Shown here one piece after another: positions 28,774-38,019 of a DNA stretch of 62,055 nucleotides. The stretch is from a virus, in IMG/VR virus record IMGVR_UViG_3300045996_000553, positions 1 to 62,055 of that record; one strand, written 5' to 3'. Under the pieces are notes generated by a model. It did not search any database. It was not told the DNA's origin and worked only from the letters and a program-made list of their open reading frames with translations. How positions within the stretch are numbered: position 1 is the first letter of the stretch; each line of letters begins with the position of its first letter. The position numbers and the translations under genes are program-made.

Positions 28774-29031
28774 ATGGGCCATAAGACGTGCGAGGAGAAG
28801 CAGGTTTATCCTGATTTGCTTACGGCTCAGATTTCAGCCGCGCAAATCAACTTCGATCAAGACGACAGGAAACGTTTAAACGGGAGGAGGGTGAAGATAA
28901 AAACACGCGGAGAGCCGTTCCGGTCGATGGAATACGCGCCTTATCAGTGCGTGACGTGCGGTTTGTATCATCTGACGACGCAGAAGAAAACGGTGGAGTG
29001 GTTTAAACGGAAAGGAGAGTGCGTTGAATGA
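28774..29031 (+). CDS. Hypothetical protein with Cys pair (85 aa)
   Basis: ATG 28774 follows AAGGAGGTAGGG. Basic protein with QCVTCGLYHLTTQKKT near the C-terminus; a 'C..CG.yHlt..k' pattern of this type occurs in small phage proteins and suggests a zinc knuckle with the nearby His. Unknown role. Confidence 0.63.
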   Translation: MGHKTCEEKQVYPDLLTAQISAAQINFDQDDRKRLNGRRVKIKTRGEPFRSMEYAPYQCVTCGLYHLTTQKKTVEWFKRKGECVE

Positions 29032-29341
29032 TTTCGACAGGTTATGGCGGCTTATTACTTTCGGAGGGACAGGCACTTTAACGGGTGTTGGGATTAGGAT
29101 AGAGAAAGGACAGGTGATCTTGAGCAATCCGGCAGATAAGTTTGTTGAAGAGATAAAGAAGTTTCAGGAATCGGCAGGCAACGCTAAATCTTGGGAAGAG
29201 ATTGTGCAAGAGCATAAGACAACGAAAGAGAAGTTGGCGGTTGCATTGGAAGCGTTGGAGTTTATTTTTGAAAATGAATATAGTTCGGTTGCTGAAGCTG
29301 CTTTAATGGAAATCGAGAAGATGGGAGGAACAGGTGATTAA
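29024..29341 (+). CDS. Hypothetical protein (105 aa), TTG start
   Basis: TTG 29024 lies 6 bases after AGGAG and overlaps the previous gene's end. The N-terminus has a Gly/Thr-rich turn (LITFGGTGTLTGVGIRIE) and the rest is helical. Unknown. Confidence 0.6.
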   Translation: MNDFDRLWRLITFGGTGTLTGVGIRIEKGQVILSNPADKFVEEIKKFQESAGNAKSWEEIVQEHKTTKEKLAVALEALEFIFENEYSSVAEAALMEIEKMGGTGD

Positions 29342-29498
29342 CAAAGGCGAAGATTCCCGTTCCGAACAGTTCAAGGAGCAATTAATCTTGGAATACTTGG
29401 ATCGGGACGATGAAGCGAAAATCTTGCGGGAAATGCAGGAAGACAAAATCCTGCAAAAACGCAGGAAATCTTCTGAAAAAGTCGGCAAAAAGGCTTAG
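29334..29498 (+). CDS. Small charged protein (54 aa), GTG start
   Basis: GTG 29334 follows GGGAGGAACAG and overlaps the stop of the previous gene. It begins MINKGEDSRSEQFKEQLILE and ends in a strongly basic helix (QKRRKSSEKVGKKA). Unknown. Confidence 0.6.
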   Translation: MINKGEDSRSEQFKEQLILEYLDRDDEAKILREMQEDKILQKRRKSSEKVGKKA

Positions 29499-29521
29499 AT
29501 TGTTCGGGAAAGGAGTTAGGA

Positions 29522-29728
29522 ATGATTAGCGATGAAATCAAGGAAAAGATTGCCGAACTTTACAAAATGGTGAAATCGGAAAACTTGTCTTTTTCTTTTA
29601 TGGTGGCGGATCAAGAGCAAGTTCATCGGTGTAGCGGCGGGAGAATGGAAGTCATAATGTCACAAAATACGTATTTAAACTACCTGTTGTGCAAAGAATA
29701 CGATGCACAAGTGATGGAAAATGGATGA
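29522..29728 (+). CDS. Hypothetical protein (68 aa)
   Basis: It starts MISDEIKEKIAELYKMVKSE behind AAAGGAG. Helix then beta segments. Unknown. Confidence 0.62.
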   Translation: MISDEIKEKIAELYKMVKSENLSFSFMVADQEQVHRCSGGRMEVIMSQNTYLNYLLCKEYDAQVMENG

Positions 29729-29955
29729 AAGACTACCGCATTGTCTTTTTCTATGAAAACATCTGGTTCGCGTATTCCGTTCGGATAGAGGCTCATCTGG
29801 ATTACGACAACACGGATATACTTCTCTTCGGGTGGAAGAACCATATCGAGTGTCTGTCGGTCCCCGGTTGTCCGTTGCCGGAAGGGAAATACACGGATAT
29901 GTTTGCGGTCAGTCGGGTTGAAATCGTTGAAGTCGGGAGGAGGGTATATGCCTAA
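29725..29955 (+). CDS. Hypothetical protein (76 aa)
   Basis: ATG 29725 overlaps the previous stop (ATGA). MKDYRIVFFYENIWFAYSVR and LDYDNTDILLFGWKNH look like a beta-sandwich protein. Unknown. Confidence 0.62.
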   Translation: MKDYRIVFFYENIWFAYSVRIEAHLDYDNTDILLFGWKNHIECLSVPGCPLPEGKYTDMFAVSRVEIVEVGRRVYA

Positions 29956-30199
29956 AGAAGTTTTATCGCAAGACGTTATGGAAGTAGTAATAGATGATTT
30001 GCGAATTACTGTGGAAGGGTTGCGAGAACAGGTAAACTTTCTGGAAAGGAGGGAAGAGATTTTACTTCGGTGTGTGAATATTTACAGTAATGAAGAAAAG
30101 TGGTCTTGGGATGAAGAAGGCAAGTTTTGGGGTGGCGTAGGTCCGATGAACGCGAAACAAGCATTGGAAGAGTTGAAAAACTTGAAGGAGGAGAATTAG
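29948..30199 (+). CDS. Coiled-coil hypothetical protein (83 aa)
   Basis: ATG 29948 follows GGGAGGAGGG. It begins MPKEVLSQDVMEVVIDDLRI, with an N-terminal coiled coil and a Trp/Gly-rich middle. Unknown. Confidence 0.62.
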   Translation: MPKEVLSQDVMEVVIDDLRITVEGLREQVNFLERREEILLRCVNIYSNEEKWSWDEEGKFWGGVGPMNAKQALEELKNLKEEN

Positions 30200-30202
30200 C
30201 TT

Positions 30203-31177
30203 ATGGCAACATTGCCTAAAACAACAACAATCACTTTAGATTTGAATGTAAATGGCTGGATTTGTTCGATCCACAACGTTTCGTTAAATCCAAGAGCAAA
30301 GATATGCAAGTTGTGCGAACGGGAGCATGAGAAAGGGAAGTTGCAAGCCAACGATCCTCAGTGGGAAGAACATCTTAAAAAACTGAGGGAAGGCGATTGG
30401 TATGTGTCTCCTTCAGGAAAGTTGCCGGATTCTGTGATAGGAACGCCTGTAACAACCTCTGGCAATATTCAAATCGTATCTACGCCTAAAGAAGAAAGCA
30501 GTTGGTTAGGCGCAACGTTGAAAGACGGTCAAATCGTTGTTCCGATATGCGATCCTTCAATGAAACCGACGTTTAGCGAGTATTTGTTGAAAGAAGTTCG
30601 ACAGGAGCTTTTACAGCAGGAATCCACTTTTCAAGTAGCGTGGATGGAAAATACGATAAATCTTTACTTCTCAGGTGAAGCCGAAGGCAACGGAACAATA
30701 GGCACGTTGAAAAAAACGTATCAACAGTTCCTCAACTCCAAAGATCAAGAAAACATCGACACGTTTTCCGATTACCTGCTTTACCAAGCGTTGCCTGTGC
30801 TGGAAACGTTTCCAAACAAAATGAGAGGAGCGTTAGCGGCTTACTTCGGAGACGACAGCACAGTTTACAACATTCTCTTGGACGGAATGAAAACCTCTTA
30901 CAATGCCATGTTGCAGGAAAAAGAGACTACTCCTGAAATCGAATACGGTCAAATGGTGAAACTGCTTCCTCCTCACGAATATGCAGGCGTAACAGGAATA
31001 TACGTGAGAGATGAACTACAGCCTGAAGGACAGGTGAAGATGTTTGAGATTAACGTTAGTCCCTATCCCAATATGCAGTTTGATTCCAAAGCAAGTATGC
31101 AAGTCCCTGCGCTTGAAGGAGAATACGAACTTGTCAGGGAAACGGAAGCGGATGGTTTTTCCGTAACGGGCGCATAA
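30203..31177 (+). CDS. Large hypothetical protein with N-terminal zinc motif (324 aa)
   Basis: Last and largest gene of the rightward accessory block. CSIHNVSLNPRAKICKLCER at about 21-40 has one Cys plus a CxxC pair with His and may hold zinc. The centre is helical (EYLLKEVRQELLQQES) and the C-terminus is beta-rich. It has a GGAGGAG site and ends before a bidirectional terminator. I cannot assign a function. Confidence 0.7.
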   Translation: MATLPKTTTITLDLNVNGWICSIHNVSLNPRAKICKLCEREHEKGKLQANDPQWEEHLKKLREGDWYVSPSGKLPDSVIGTPVTTSGNIQIVSTPKEESSWLGATLKDGQIVVPICDPSMKPTFSEYLLKEVRQELLQQESTFQVAWMENTINLYFSGEAEGNGTIGTLKKTYQQFLNSKDQENIDTFSDYLLYQALPVLETFPNKMRGALAAYFGDDSTVYNILLDGMKTSYNAMLQEKETTPEIEYGQMVKLLPPHEYAGVTGIYVRDELQPEGQVKMFEINVSPYPNMQFDSKASMQVPALEGEYELVRETEADGFSVTGA

Positions 31178-31294
31178 ACTGTCATATATGATAATCGCCT
31201 ATAGGGGCAAGTCTGAGCAAGGTTCGTCCCGCGCAAGACCGGAAACGTTCTCAAATCATCGGGAATGAAAAGATTATCGCCGTCAGATATGATA
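31178..31294. repeat. Convergent intergenic stretch with imperfect repeats
   Basis: No gene. GTCATATATGATA (31181) and GTCAGATATGATA (31282) match at 12 of 13 positions; GATAATCGCC (31190) and GATTATCGCC (31272) match at 9 of 10, in swapped order. Confidence 0.5.
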
Positions 31295-31320
31295 AAGCCC
31301 TCCTTAATCGGAGGGCTTTT
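31295..31320. terminator. Bidirectional rho-independent terminator
   Basis: A perfect 9-bp AAGCCCTCC/GGAGGGCTT stem with a 6-nt loop and T-rich flank lies between the convergent 324-aa gene and the leftward fibre gene. It can serve both strands. Confidence 0.88.
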
Positions 31321-31327
31321 CTTATGT

Positions 31328-33340
31328 TTAATCGTTATCGAGCAGGATCAAATCCTCAAGATTGAGGGGACCGTCGCCTTCCGGTGGAGCCTGAACGCTG
31401 AACTCCTGCGTCCCAACCTTGATCTTATACCGCTTTCTGCCTGAAGTCATGGCTTCGTAAGTAATCAGTTGAAGTTCGGCGTAACCGTCTGCGTCCGTCG
31501 TATCGCTCAATACGGCGAGAGAAAGCAGCGCGTCGTCTATGGTGGCAAGGTCGTTGGGAGCGAGTTGGGCGGAGAAGAGAACGTTTTGTTCAGGCGTTCC
31601 GTCGATTTTATACCGATAGATGACGACGGTTCGCAGGTTCGCGGTCGGCGGGACCGTAGGCGAAATCGGAACCATATTGAACGTCGCGGCTTCGGGATTT
31701 TCGTCCACAACAAGAATCTGCGTAACGAGGCTGCTGTAACCGGGGATCGGATTGACGTTGACTTTGTAATCCCCGTCATCCAGGGAGAATTGAGCGATCC
31801 CCGTCAGCCCTGTTCGCTTTTGATCGATCAACGTCGTTTCGTTGTTGGCGAACACCGTAACCAACGCTCCTGTTATGGGAGTGGTTGTTACGGAGTTCCG
31901 AATGGTGATGTTGACGGTGTTCGCTCCCGAACCGTCTCCCGGTCCGTAAGGACCGGGGCCATGTTCGGCGGTGATTCCGTCAAGGATTTCTTGCAGCGTA
32001 GGGCCGGTTGCTCCGGTTGCGGCATTTTCAAGCGCGTTGACCGTGTAGCGGTAAACCGATCCGTCCAGTTCAAGCGCGGTGTCCAGTTTATTCGCAATCG
32101 TCAAAATGCTTGCGATGGAAGCGTTGGACGGCGCGGTGTAGGAACTCGCAAGCATAACCGCGCCTGTAATGCGAGTGAGAAGCGTATCCACATCGGCTGT
32201 AATCGCGTCCATGTCAACGTTTGCCGTTTCGCCTTCAAGTTCGATGTTCCCCAACAAGTCGGCTTGGGGAGGCAGGGAATCGACGGCAGGATTGTATTGT
32301 ATTCCCATAAACGTAGGCACTAACGGCATTTCAGGATTGACGAGCGATTCCAAGCCTTTTTGAATGGTTTCCAGGTCCGTTCCCGTAATGCCGGAACCGA
32401 TTTTAGCGGAAAGGTTGGGAATGTTGTCTCCAACGATCTTTCCGGCTTGTCCTGCGGTATAGGCCCCCGGCAGGGCAGTTGTCCAGGGGTCGCCTGCCGA
32501 ACCCAACGCTGCGCCCGTTGTGCCTGCGGTGACGTGTCCCGAAGCGACTTCATCCCATACTTGATCGGCAATTGCGCCCACAGTAGGAGGAGTTGTATAG
32601 GTAAACGTCGCCATTCGACTTGAAATCGTTGCGTTCAGGTTGTCTACGATAAGTTTTCCGATGCTGCCAACCGAAGTTAAAGCGGAAGTCAGCGCGTCCC
32701 AAATGGCTTGTATGCCTGCGGAGGACAGCGTGAAATTCGCTTTATCGGTGAGAGCGCGGGTTGTGACAGCCCACACATCGGCTGCGGCGTGTGTTGAAAG
32801 CCCGGTTTGGATTTTCGTTACGGCTGCTGCGGAGATTTCATCCGAACCAATGGCATCCGTCGCTATCGCTCCCGCGTCTATCGCTCCTGCTGCGAACACT
32901 CCTGATGTAATGGCTCCATCTGCCAGAGCATCGGCATCTATGGCATCGGTAGCTATAACGGCTGCGGTTATGGCGTTGTTGGCGAGTCCGAACCCTGTCT
33001 TATCGCTGACGACGTTCGCGTCCACTTCCGCTTCGATTTGGAACGTCCTGGGGGCGGTTCCGGTAACGCCTCCTACAGTCGCGGAAATATAGATATTGTA
33101 ACATTTTCCTTTTTCAAACCCGTTGGCTGCGGATAGCGTGATTTGTTCGGAATAGAACCCGGTCGTGTTCGTATCGTCCAGTTTAGCCATAGTTCCGCTC
33201 AAAATGGCGGTTCCGGTTTCATCTTCGTAGATTCTATAGGCAGGCGGCGAATCGGCATCCGTCGCCGCGCCTGTGGAAGCCGTATGCGTGTTGACGGAAA
33301 ACGTAAGCAGATTGTCTATGGCCCAGGACCCTAAATACAT
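31328..33340 (-). CDS. Virion structural protein / tail-fibre-type protein (670 aa)
   Basis: Starts MYLGSWAIDNLLTFSVNTHT, an opening I recognise from virion proteins of many uncharacterised siphophages. Residues about 1-105 form a beta-sandwich head. Next is a degenerate repeat stretch (about 110-185) of the type 'AI.A..I..DAI.A.AIA', as in fibre shafts. The C-terminal 200 residues hold Ig-like strands (NTVNITIRNSVTTTPITGAL). It is probably part of the tail tip or a side fibre. It is the last gene of an inverted block. Confidence 0.72.
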   Translation of the reverse strand: MYLGSWAIDNLLTFSVNTHTASTGAATDADSPPAYRIYEDETGTAILSGTMAKLDDTNTTGFYSEQITLSAANGFEKGKCYNIYISATVGGVTGTAPRTFQIEAEVDANVVSDKTGFGLANNAITAAVIATDAIDADALADGAITSGVFAAGAIDAGAIATDAIGSDEISAAAVTKIQTGLSTHAAADVWAVTTRALTDKANFTLSSAGIQAIWDALTSALTSVGSIGKLIVDNLNATISSRMATFTYTTPPTVGAIADQVWDEVASGHVTAGTTGAALGSAGDPWTTALPGAYTAGQAGKIVGDNIPNLSAKIGSGITGTDLETIQKGLESLVNPEMPLVPTFMGIQYNPAVDSLPPQADLLGNIELEGETANVDMDAITADVDTLLTRITGAVMLASSYTAPSNASIASILTIANKLDTALELDGSVYRYTVNALENAATGATGPTLQEILDGITAEHGPGPYGPGDGSGANTVNITIRNSVTTTPITGALVTVFANNETTLIDQKRTGLTGIAQFSLDDGDYKVNVNPIPGYSSLVTQILVVDENPEAATFNMVPISPTVPPTANLRTVVIYRYKIDGTPEQNVLFSAQLAPNDLATIDDALLSLAVLSDTTDADGYAELQLITYEAMTSGRKRYKIKVGTQEFSVQAPPEGDGPLNLEDLILLDND

Positions 33341-33342
33341 GA

Positions 33343-34431
33343 TTACCTCACTACGCTTCCGAAGACCGATCCGCTCCCGCCCCCGCCCGATTCTTGTCTT
33401 TGAACCGCGCCTCTATCAAGGTAACTTGTGTAGCTTTCGTTTTCAAACAATCCCGGTTCTCCGCTTCCTTTCGACAATGCGCCTGAAATCAGAGATAAAT
33501 CGGTGGAGGATACATGAGGGTCGCCGCTTTCAGTGATTTCCGATAGTGAGGGACTGTCGCCAAACGCGAATTCGGTTCCGCTTGTGTTGTTGTAAAAGGC
33601 ATTGCCTAATCGCATAACGACGTTGGAATTGGCTCCGGTATTATTGTTGATGCCGTAGCCTCCATTGGAAATGAACAAGCAATTAGCTACAAGATTATAA
33701 GTAGCGGGAAGAACGTCAAATCGTATTCCGTCTCCTCCGTTTCCTCTGAACGTGCAGGAAACAATGGTTACGAGAGTGCCCGTCGTAATGGCTTGGATGC
33801 CATGACTGCCGCAAGCGCGAAAGACGCACCCGATAACGCGGATTTGACCGGACGACTCCAATCCTACCCCGCCGCCGATGAAAACGCATCCCAACATATC
33901 CGCGCCGCTTCCGTTTAAAAATATCCTTGTAGCGGAGGAAGTTGCTTTGAACGAACAGCGCGAAAAAACATGAGAACTGCTGGTTTGGTTGCTTACGGCG
34001 TGTGAGCCGGACGCCGCGTTCGTATTCTCCATACGGCATCTGTCAAACCTCAAAGACGATCCGGTGACGTTCACAAGCCTTGCTGTGGGTGTGCCTGTTA
34101 TGTCCAAGTTAGTAATATACTGGTGCGCTCCTCCGGTGGTTAAACTTCCGGTCGTGAAGCTGATTACGGGTTTTGTCAAGGCCGGATTGCTGTCAATATC
34201 GCCAATCGTCGTGTTGTAACCTCTCCACCATACGGGCGCGGTTGTGGTCCCGGTCAAGGACAAGGCGCGGTTTGTTGTCGTGTTGGCGTAGGTTCCTGCT
34301 TTGATATTGATTCGCGTCCCGGCTCCCGGCGCGGCGGCAATGGCCTCCGCTAATGTCCAGGCGTTCGCCTCCGAAGTTCCGTCGTGCGCTCCGTCTCCCG
34401 CTACGGTCACATATCGTTCGGTCCAAGCCAA
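33343..34431 (-). CDS. Right-handed beta-helix virion protein (362 aa)
   Basis: Begins MAWTERYVTVAGDGAHDGTS, followed by the pectate-lyase-like repeat pattern with stacked strands and Asn turns (FDRCRMENTNA, SRCSFKATSS, GCVFRACGSHGI, SCTFRGNGGDGI, NCLFISNGGYGI). This is a parallel beta-helix typical of tailspikes or capsid/tail-attached adhesins that bind or cut polysaccharide. It ends in a Gly/Ser-rich tail. Two bases separate it from the next gene. Confidence 0.78.
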   Translation of the reverse strand: MAWTERYVTVAGDGAHDGTSEANAWTLAEAIAAAPGAGTRINIKAGTYANTTTNRALSLTGTTTAPVWWRGYNTTIGDIDSNPALTKPVISFTTGSLTTGGAHQYITNLDITGTPTARLVNVTGSSLRFDRCRMENTNAASGSHAVSNQTSSSHVFSRCSFKATSSATRIFLNGSGADMLGCVFIGGGVGLESSGQIRVIGCVFRACGSHGIQAITTGTLVTIVSCTFRGNGGDGIRFDVLPATYNLVANCLFISNGGYGINNNTGANSNVVMRLGNAFYNNTSGTEFAFGDSPSLSEITESGDPHVSSTDLSLISGALSKGSGEPGLFENESYTSYLDRGAVQRQESGGGGSGSVFGSVVR

Positions 34432-34435
34432 TTGC

Positions 34436-34735
34436 TTATCCGCCTACAGGTCGAACGCAAGCCTTTAGCACAACCGGATACTGCCCATGCGCTTCCATTG
34501 CATCTCGAATAGCGACGTTGAACGAATGGATGCCCAACACATCCGATCCGATCAGCAGGTGAGGGGGTCCGTCCGTGCGGGTATCCTCCCAATCGTGCGC
34601 TCCGTTGAGTTCGGCGTAAACATCATCAATGGCTGCAATATCGTCGTTTAAAGAATTAACAAGAGCGCGGATTTGTTCAGCGCGAACTCTTGTTCGTTCA
34701 TTTACATACTGCTGGATTTGAGCGTTTGTAGCCAT
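34436..34735 (-). CDS. Conserved small protein of fibre cassette (99 aa)
   Basis: MATNAQIQQYVNERTRVRAE, then DDIAAIDDVYAELN and DGPPHLLIGSDVLGIHSFN, is a pattern that accompanies the same fibre genes in other phages. Helical N-terminus. It could be a connector or folding factor for the fibres; the role is unknown. Confidence 0.65.
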   Translation of the reverse strand: MATNAQIQQYVNERTRVRAEQIRALVNSLNDDIAAIDDVYAELNGAHDWEDTRTDGPPHLLIGSDVLGIHSFNVAIRDAMEAHGQYPVVLKACVRPVGG

Positions 34736-34747
34736 TTAAACCTCCTG

Positions 34748-35125
34748 TTAAGCAAGAAGCGCAAGTAGATCGGTTTTAAGAGTGTCCCACGCGCCTTGCG
34801 TAAGGTCAGCGACTTTTCTTACGTCTACGCTAGGAGCGATTCTAACGGAACTGGCGTTGACGTTGTTGATGGTGGTAAGGATATTGTTGTTCTGCATATC
34901 CAAAGTCCCGCCTGCGGGAGTCAAGGCTACAATGGCAAGTCGTTCGTTTTCCAGTTCGGAACCTTCGATGGAATACAAACGGCTTGTATATCTTTGACGG
35001 GAAATCACTCCTCCTGAAGTCGTCAACTTGAGATTAGCGCGAATTTGAACCATTCGCACCGTCTTTTCGGGAACGTCTACAAAAAAGTCGTTCGGGTCGA
35101 AATCAAGTAGAGTGAAGTCTGCCAT
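34748..35125 (-). CDS. Hypothetical fibre-cassette protein (125 aa)
   Basis: ATG 35125 begins MADFTLLDFDPNDFFVDVPE just after the stop of the beta-helix gene; the longer frame to 35194 would overlap it heavily. Beta-rich, with an Asn-rich turn (DMQNNNILTTINNVNASSV). Possibly a virion protein, not recognised. Confidence 0.62.
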   Translation of the reverse strand: MADFTLLDFDPNDFFVDVPEKTVRMVQIRANLKLTTSGGVISRQRYTSRLYSIEGSELENERLAIVALTPAGGTLDMQNNNILTTINNVNASSVRIAPSVDVRKVADLTQGAWDTLKTDLLALLA

Positions 35126-35126
35126 A

Positions 35127-37319
35127 TTAAATCCACGAATTCCATACGCCTGCGCCTCGGTAAATGAAGGTTCGCGAACCGTAGTTCGTGGCAATCGTTA
35201 AATCAGCTTCCGCTACGGCTTGCGTGTCGCCATTTAGAACGTCTCCCACAAAAGGATGAATGACGATAGGGTTTGTTCCAGCGTTCCCGCCGCCGTCTAC
35301 TACCGTAATCATCCAACCCGGGGGGAGAGTTCCGAGAGAGCCGTTAGTATTTGGTAAACTGAGCGTTGTTCCCGCCGTTCCCGTATATACGACGTGTCGG
35401 CCTGTGTAAACGAACACGTTTAAAGTTGTGCTGGAAAGAAGTTGAACTTCCGGTCGGTTTCTCATTGCCGGATTGTGCAGGGTGCGGGTTTGTCCGGTGC
35501 TGGAATAAAACGTCGGATTGAGAAGCGTAGGATCGTAATAGTTTCCGCTTTCCCTGACTGTAACGGCTCCCGCAAGTCGAACCAATCCTGTTTCCGCACC
35601 TACTTTTTGGAACGTGTTATTGAAGAGAAGCAAAACAGGTGCGGAAGAGTTGTCTACGCCTACGTTCAATCTCGCCCCAATAAACTGATTGTTTTCCACA
35701 TTCAGCAGGTCGCAATACATCAAATAATCGCCCCACTCGCAATGGTTTCCGATAAATTCAAGAGACGCGCCCCTGAAAAATCGAACGGCGAGATTTGTAA
35801 ATTCTTTTAGTTTAAATCGGTTTCCTTCGACTAAATAGCGTCCGGTAACGGTTTGTGTGCTGGACGCTCCTCCGTGCTGAATTGCAACAGGATGAACGCC
35901 TCCTGATGCTCCGGTATTGTCGGCAGTTGCCGCTAGTCGAATAAAGTTATTGTTTCTGATGACGATATTATCCAATACGCCTACGCCTAAAAGAATAGAA
36001 GTTTGAATACAGCCTGTGTTGCCTGTTTGTGTTTTTCCCCAATCTTGGAAAGTGTTGTTTTGGATTTCAACGTCTCGGATGATTGCGGAAGCCGATAGGC
36101 TTGATTCCAACAAAATCGCGTTGGAACCTAGATCGGAGAAAATGTTTCCGTCAATCTTAATTCCCTGCGCCGTTGTCGCCGCGTTCATACTGATTCTGAT
36201 ACAGGTGGGATCGGGAGTCCCCGAACCGGAAACGAACTTGTTGAAAATGTTGTTGACGATAATAACGTTCGTCGTCGGGTAAGGAGTCTGCCCCGGCAAA
36301 ATGGCAATGCCGTATCCGCCTTCTATGTTTTCAAAGACGTTATTGGAAATAATAATGCCGTCTGCGTATTCCTGGGCTTCGATGATCCCGGCTGTAAACG
36401 CGGCATGAGAGCCGCAATCCCGGAACGTGTTTCCGTCTATTACACATTTGCCGGACGCGGTTTCAAACTGCTCAAGCAGAGGGGTTCCGGCGATTGCGTT
36501 TTCGATTTGACCGTCTAATTTAACCGAGCAGAAAACGTCCTCATGGTGATTGTGGGAATAAACGATTCCGCTAGATCGACCGAGAGTGTTTAGACAGGTT
36601 TTTCCTGCGAGGAAACGGCAGTTATGCACCGTTAACCGAGAGTTTTTAACGTCTGTTGCGCCGGAATCGTAGGACGTGCCATTCAAGCCGTCTAAGGACT
36701 TGGTTACGTCTGTTTTATCGACAAGGGCGGTATTGGCGAAACGGGTGAATACAACGCGCTCGAAAGTAAAGTCGCTTGATTCGTCTTCCATCAAAACCAA
36801 ATCGCGGTAATCGGATACGCCTTCGGAAATATCAGAATCGTCGGTGAGCGTGTCTTCCGATCCGTCCAGCTTCATATCCCTGAAAACAATATTGTGGCAA
36901 TCCAAAAACCGAAGCATTTTATTGTTGTTTTCGGAGAATTGCTTAAATCCCGTATGCGGTCCTAACCCTTGAAACGTAATGTTGTTGCGATCGTCAAGAC
37001 GAATAGATGCTTCGGAGAAATCCAGACGACCTCCAATGCCTCGATCCGTGCTGGCGAGTTCAAACATATCGTCAACAAGAATGGTGGCCCCGTCCGGCGC
37101 GGCGGCAATCAGGGCTTGAATGGCAATGGCTCTTTCATCTGCCGCCGCTTCGGTCGTCAGCGTGTTCTCAATGGTTTTAGATAAAGGAATAACGGGACCG
37201 TCTTTATAGAGAACGGTTTCTTCAAGCAAATCGCGTAAAGCGGTTGCGTCAATCAGAGGAGAAAGGGCGCGGTTGAACCTGTCGTCAAAATCGTCTCTAT
37301 CTGCGTTATTCCAAGCCAT
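35127..37319 (-). CDS. Tailspike-like right-handed beta-helix protein (730 aa)
   Basis: After an N-terminal helical/attachment region (about 1-100), a long parallel beta-helix follows, with many NNxF-type turns (IDGNTFRDCG, ISNNVFENIEGG, VNNIFNKFVSG, IQNNTFQDWG, IRNNNFIRLA, FNNTFQKVGA). The C-terminus (about 640-730) is a separate beta domain. Proteins of this design usually bind or degrade host surface glycans. It is the first gene of the inverted block and is read away from the terminase genes. Confidence 0.82.
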   Translation of the reverse strand: MAWNNADRDDFDDRFNRALSPLIDATALRDLLEETVLYKDGPVIPLSKTIENTLTTEAAADERAIAIQALIAAAPDGATILVDDMFELASTDRGIGGRLDFSEASIRLDDRNNITFQGLGPHTGFKQFSENNNKMLRFLDCHNIVFRDMKLDGSEDTLTDDSDISEGVSDYRDLVLMEDESSDFTFERVVFTRFANTALVDKTDVTKSLDGLNGTSYDSGATDVKNSRLTVHNCRFLAGKTCLNTLGRSSGIVYSHNHHEDVFCSVKLDGQIENAIAGTPLLEQFETASGKCVIDGNTFRDCGSHAAFTAGIIEAQEYADGIIISNNVFENIEGGYGIAILPGQTPYPTTNVIIVNNIFNKFVSGSGTPDPTCIRISMNAATTAQGIKIDGNIFSDLGSNAILLESSLSASAIIRDVEIQNNTFQDWGKTQTGNTGCIQTSILLGVGVLDNIVIRNNNFIRLAATADNTGASGGVHPVAIQHGGASSTQTVTGRYLVEGNRFKLKEFTNLAVRFFRGASLEFIGNHCEWGDYLMYCDLLNVENNQFIGARLNVGVDNSSAPVLLLFNNTFQKVGAETGLVRLAGAVTVRESGNYYDPTLLNPTFYSSTGQTRTLHNPAMRNRPEVQLLSSTTLNVFVYTGRHVVYTGTAGTTLSLPNTNGSLGTLPPGWMITVVDGGGNAGTNPIVIHPFVGDVLNGDTQAVAEADLTIATNYGSRTFIYRGAGVWNSWI

Positions 37320-37345
37320 ATTAGCCTCATCCTAAAAAAACTGCT

Positions 37346-37351
37346 ATGATT
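37346..37351 (+). promoter_or_regulatory. Extended -10 box directly ahead of the terminase start
   Basis: TGCTATGAT ends 5 bases before ATG 37357, so a transcript starting 6-7 bases downstream would be almost leaderless. Similar spacing occurs at 44602 and 60765. No clear -35 box. Confidence 0.45.
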
Positions 37352-37356
37352 GTCTT

Positions 37357-38019
37357 ATGAAAGTTTTGGCCCAACACGCGGAAGAACCTTTAATTGCTTA
37401 CAACGCCTTCTGTCTTGCGCTTGAAGTCGGCGTAGATGACAACGGCTCTATAGACTATCATACTATAGCACAGCGATTAAGGACAATCTATAAGCAGATT
37501 TACACGGCGGAAGAGGTTAGAGAGTGGGCGAAGCGGTATCAGTGGGAGTTTCGGTTGAAACTCGCCATAACTGCGCTTCACGATAAATACGCCGATAAGT
37601 ATATGGAAAATCACGGAGATATTAAACTCCGTCGAATGTCGTTCATTAATAAGCGCATCGGAACCGTCGATAAGCTGTGCGCCGAACTGGAAACGAAGAT
37701 TGTCGGCAGGATGGACGAACTTCCGCTTCGGGATCAAATCGCAACGTATGAGAAGATGATTTATTTACGGAACAAACTCTCCGAAATGCAGCGTATTGAA
37801 TCGGGAGAGGAAGCGTATCAGTCCACTACGATCAACTTTAATACCGTCTTTGCAGCCATTGAGAAGGAAGGCAAGTTCAAGCCCGATCAACTGGAACAGA
37901 TACGGGCAGGCGTGATTGCGAGGACGCAGGAAGATCGGGAGAAACTTCAGGCGGGGATGCCAAGCAGGATGCTCCCGCAACAGGAGTTAGTCAACGCTCT
38001 GGATCGGGAGGTAGACTGA
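37357..38019 (+). CDS. terS: Terminase small subunit
   Basis: A 220-aa protein immediately upstream of the large subunit genes. The N-terminus (YHTIAQRLRTIYKQIYTAEE) resembles a helix-turn-helix DNA-binding region. A long helical middle (RRMSFINKRIGTVDKLCAEL) would drive oligomerisation, and the C-terminus (PQQELVNALDREVD) could contact the large subunit. It recognises phage DNA for packaging. No clear ribosome site, which fits the leaderless reading of the -10 box just upstream. Confidence 0.72.
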   Translation: MKVLAQHAEEPLIAYNAFCLALEVGVDDNGSIDYHTIAQRLRTIYKQIYTAEEVREWAKRYQWEFRLKLAITALHDKYADKYMENHGDIKLRRMSFINKRIGTVDKLCAELETKIVGRMDELPLRDQIATYEKMIYLRNKLSEMQRIESGEEAYQSTTINFNTVFAAIEKEGKFKPDQLEQIRAGVIARTQEDREKLQAGMPSRMLPQQELVNALDREVD

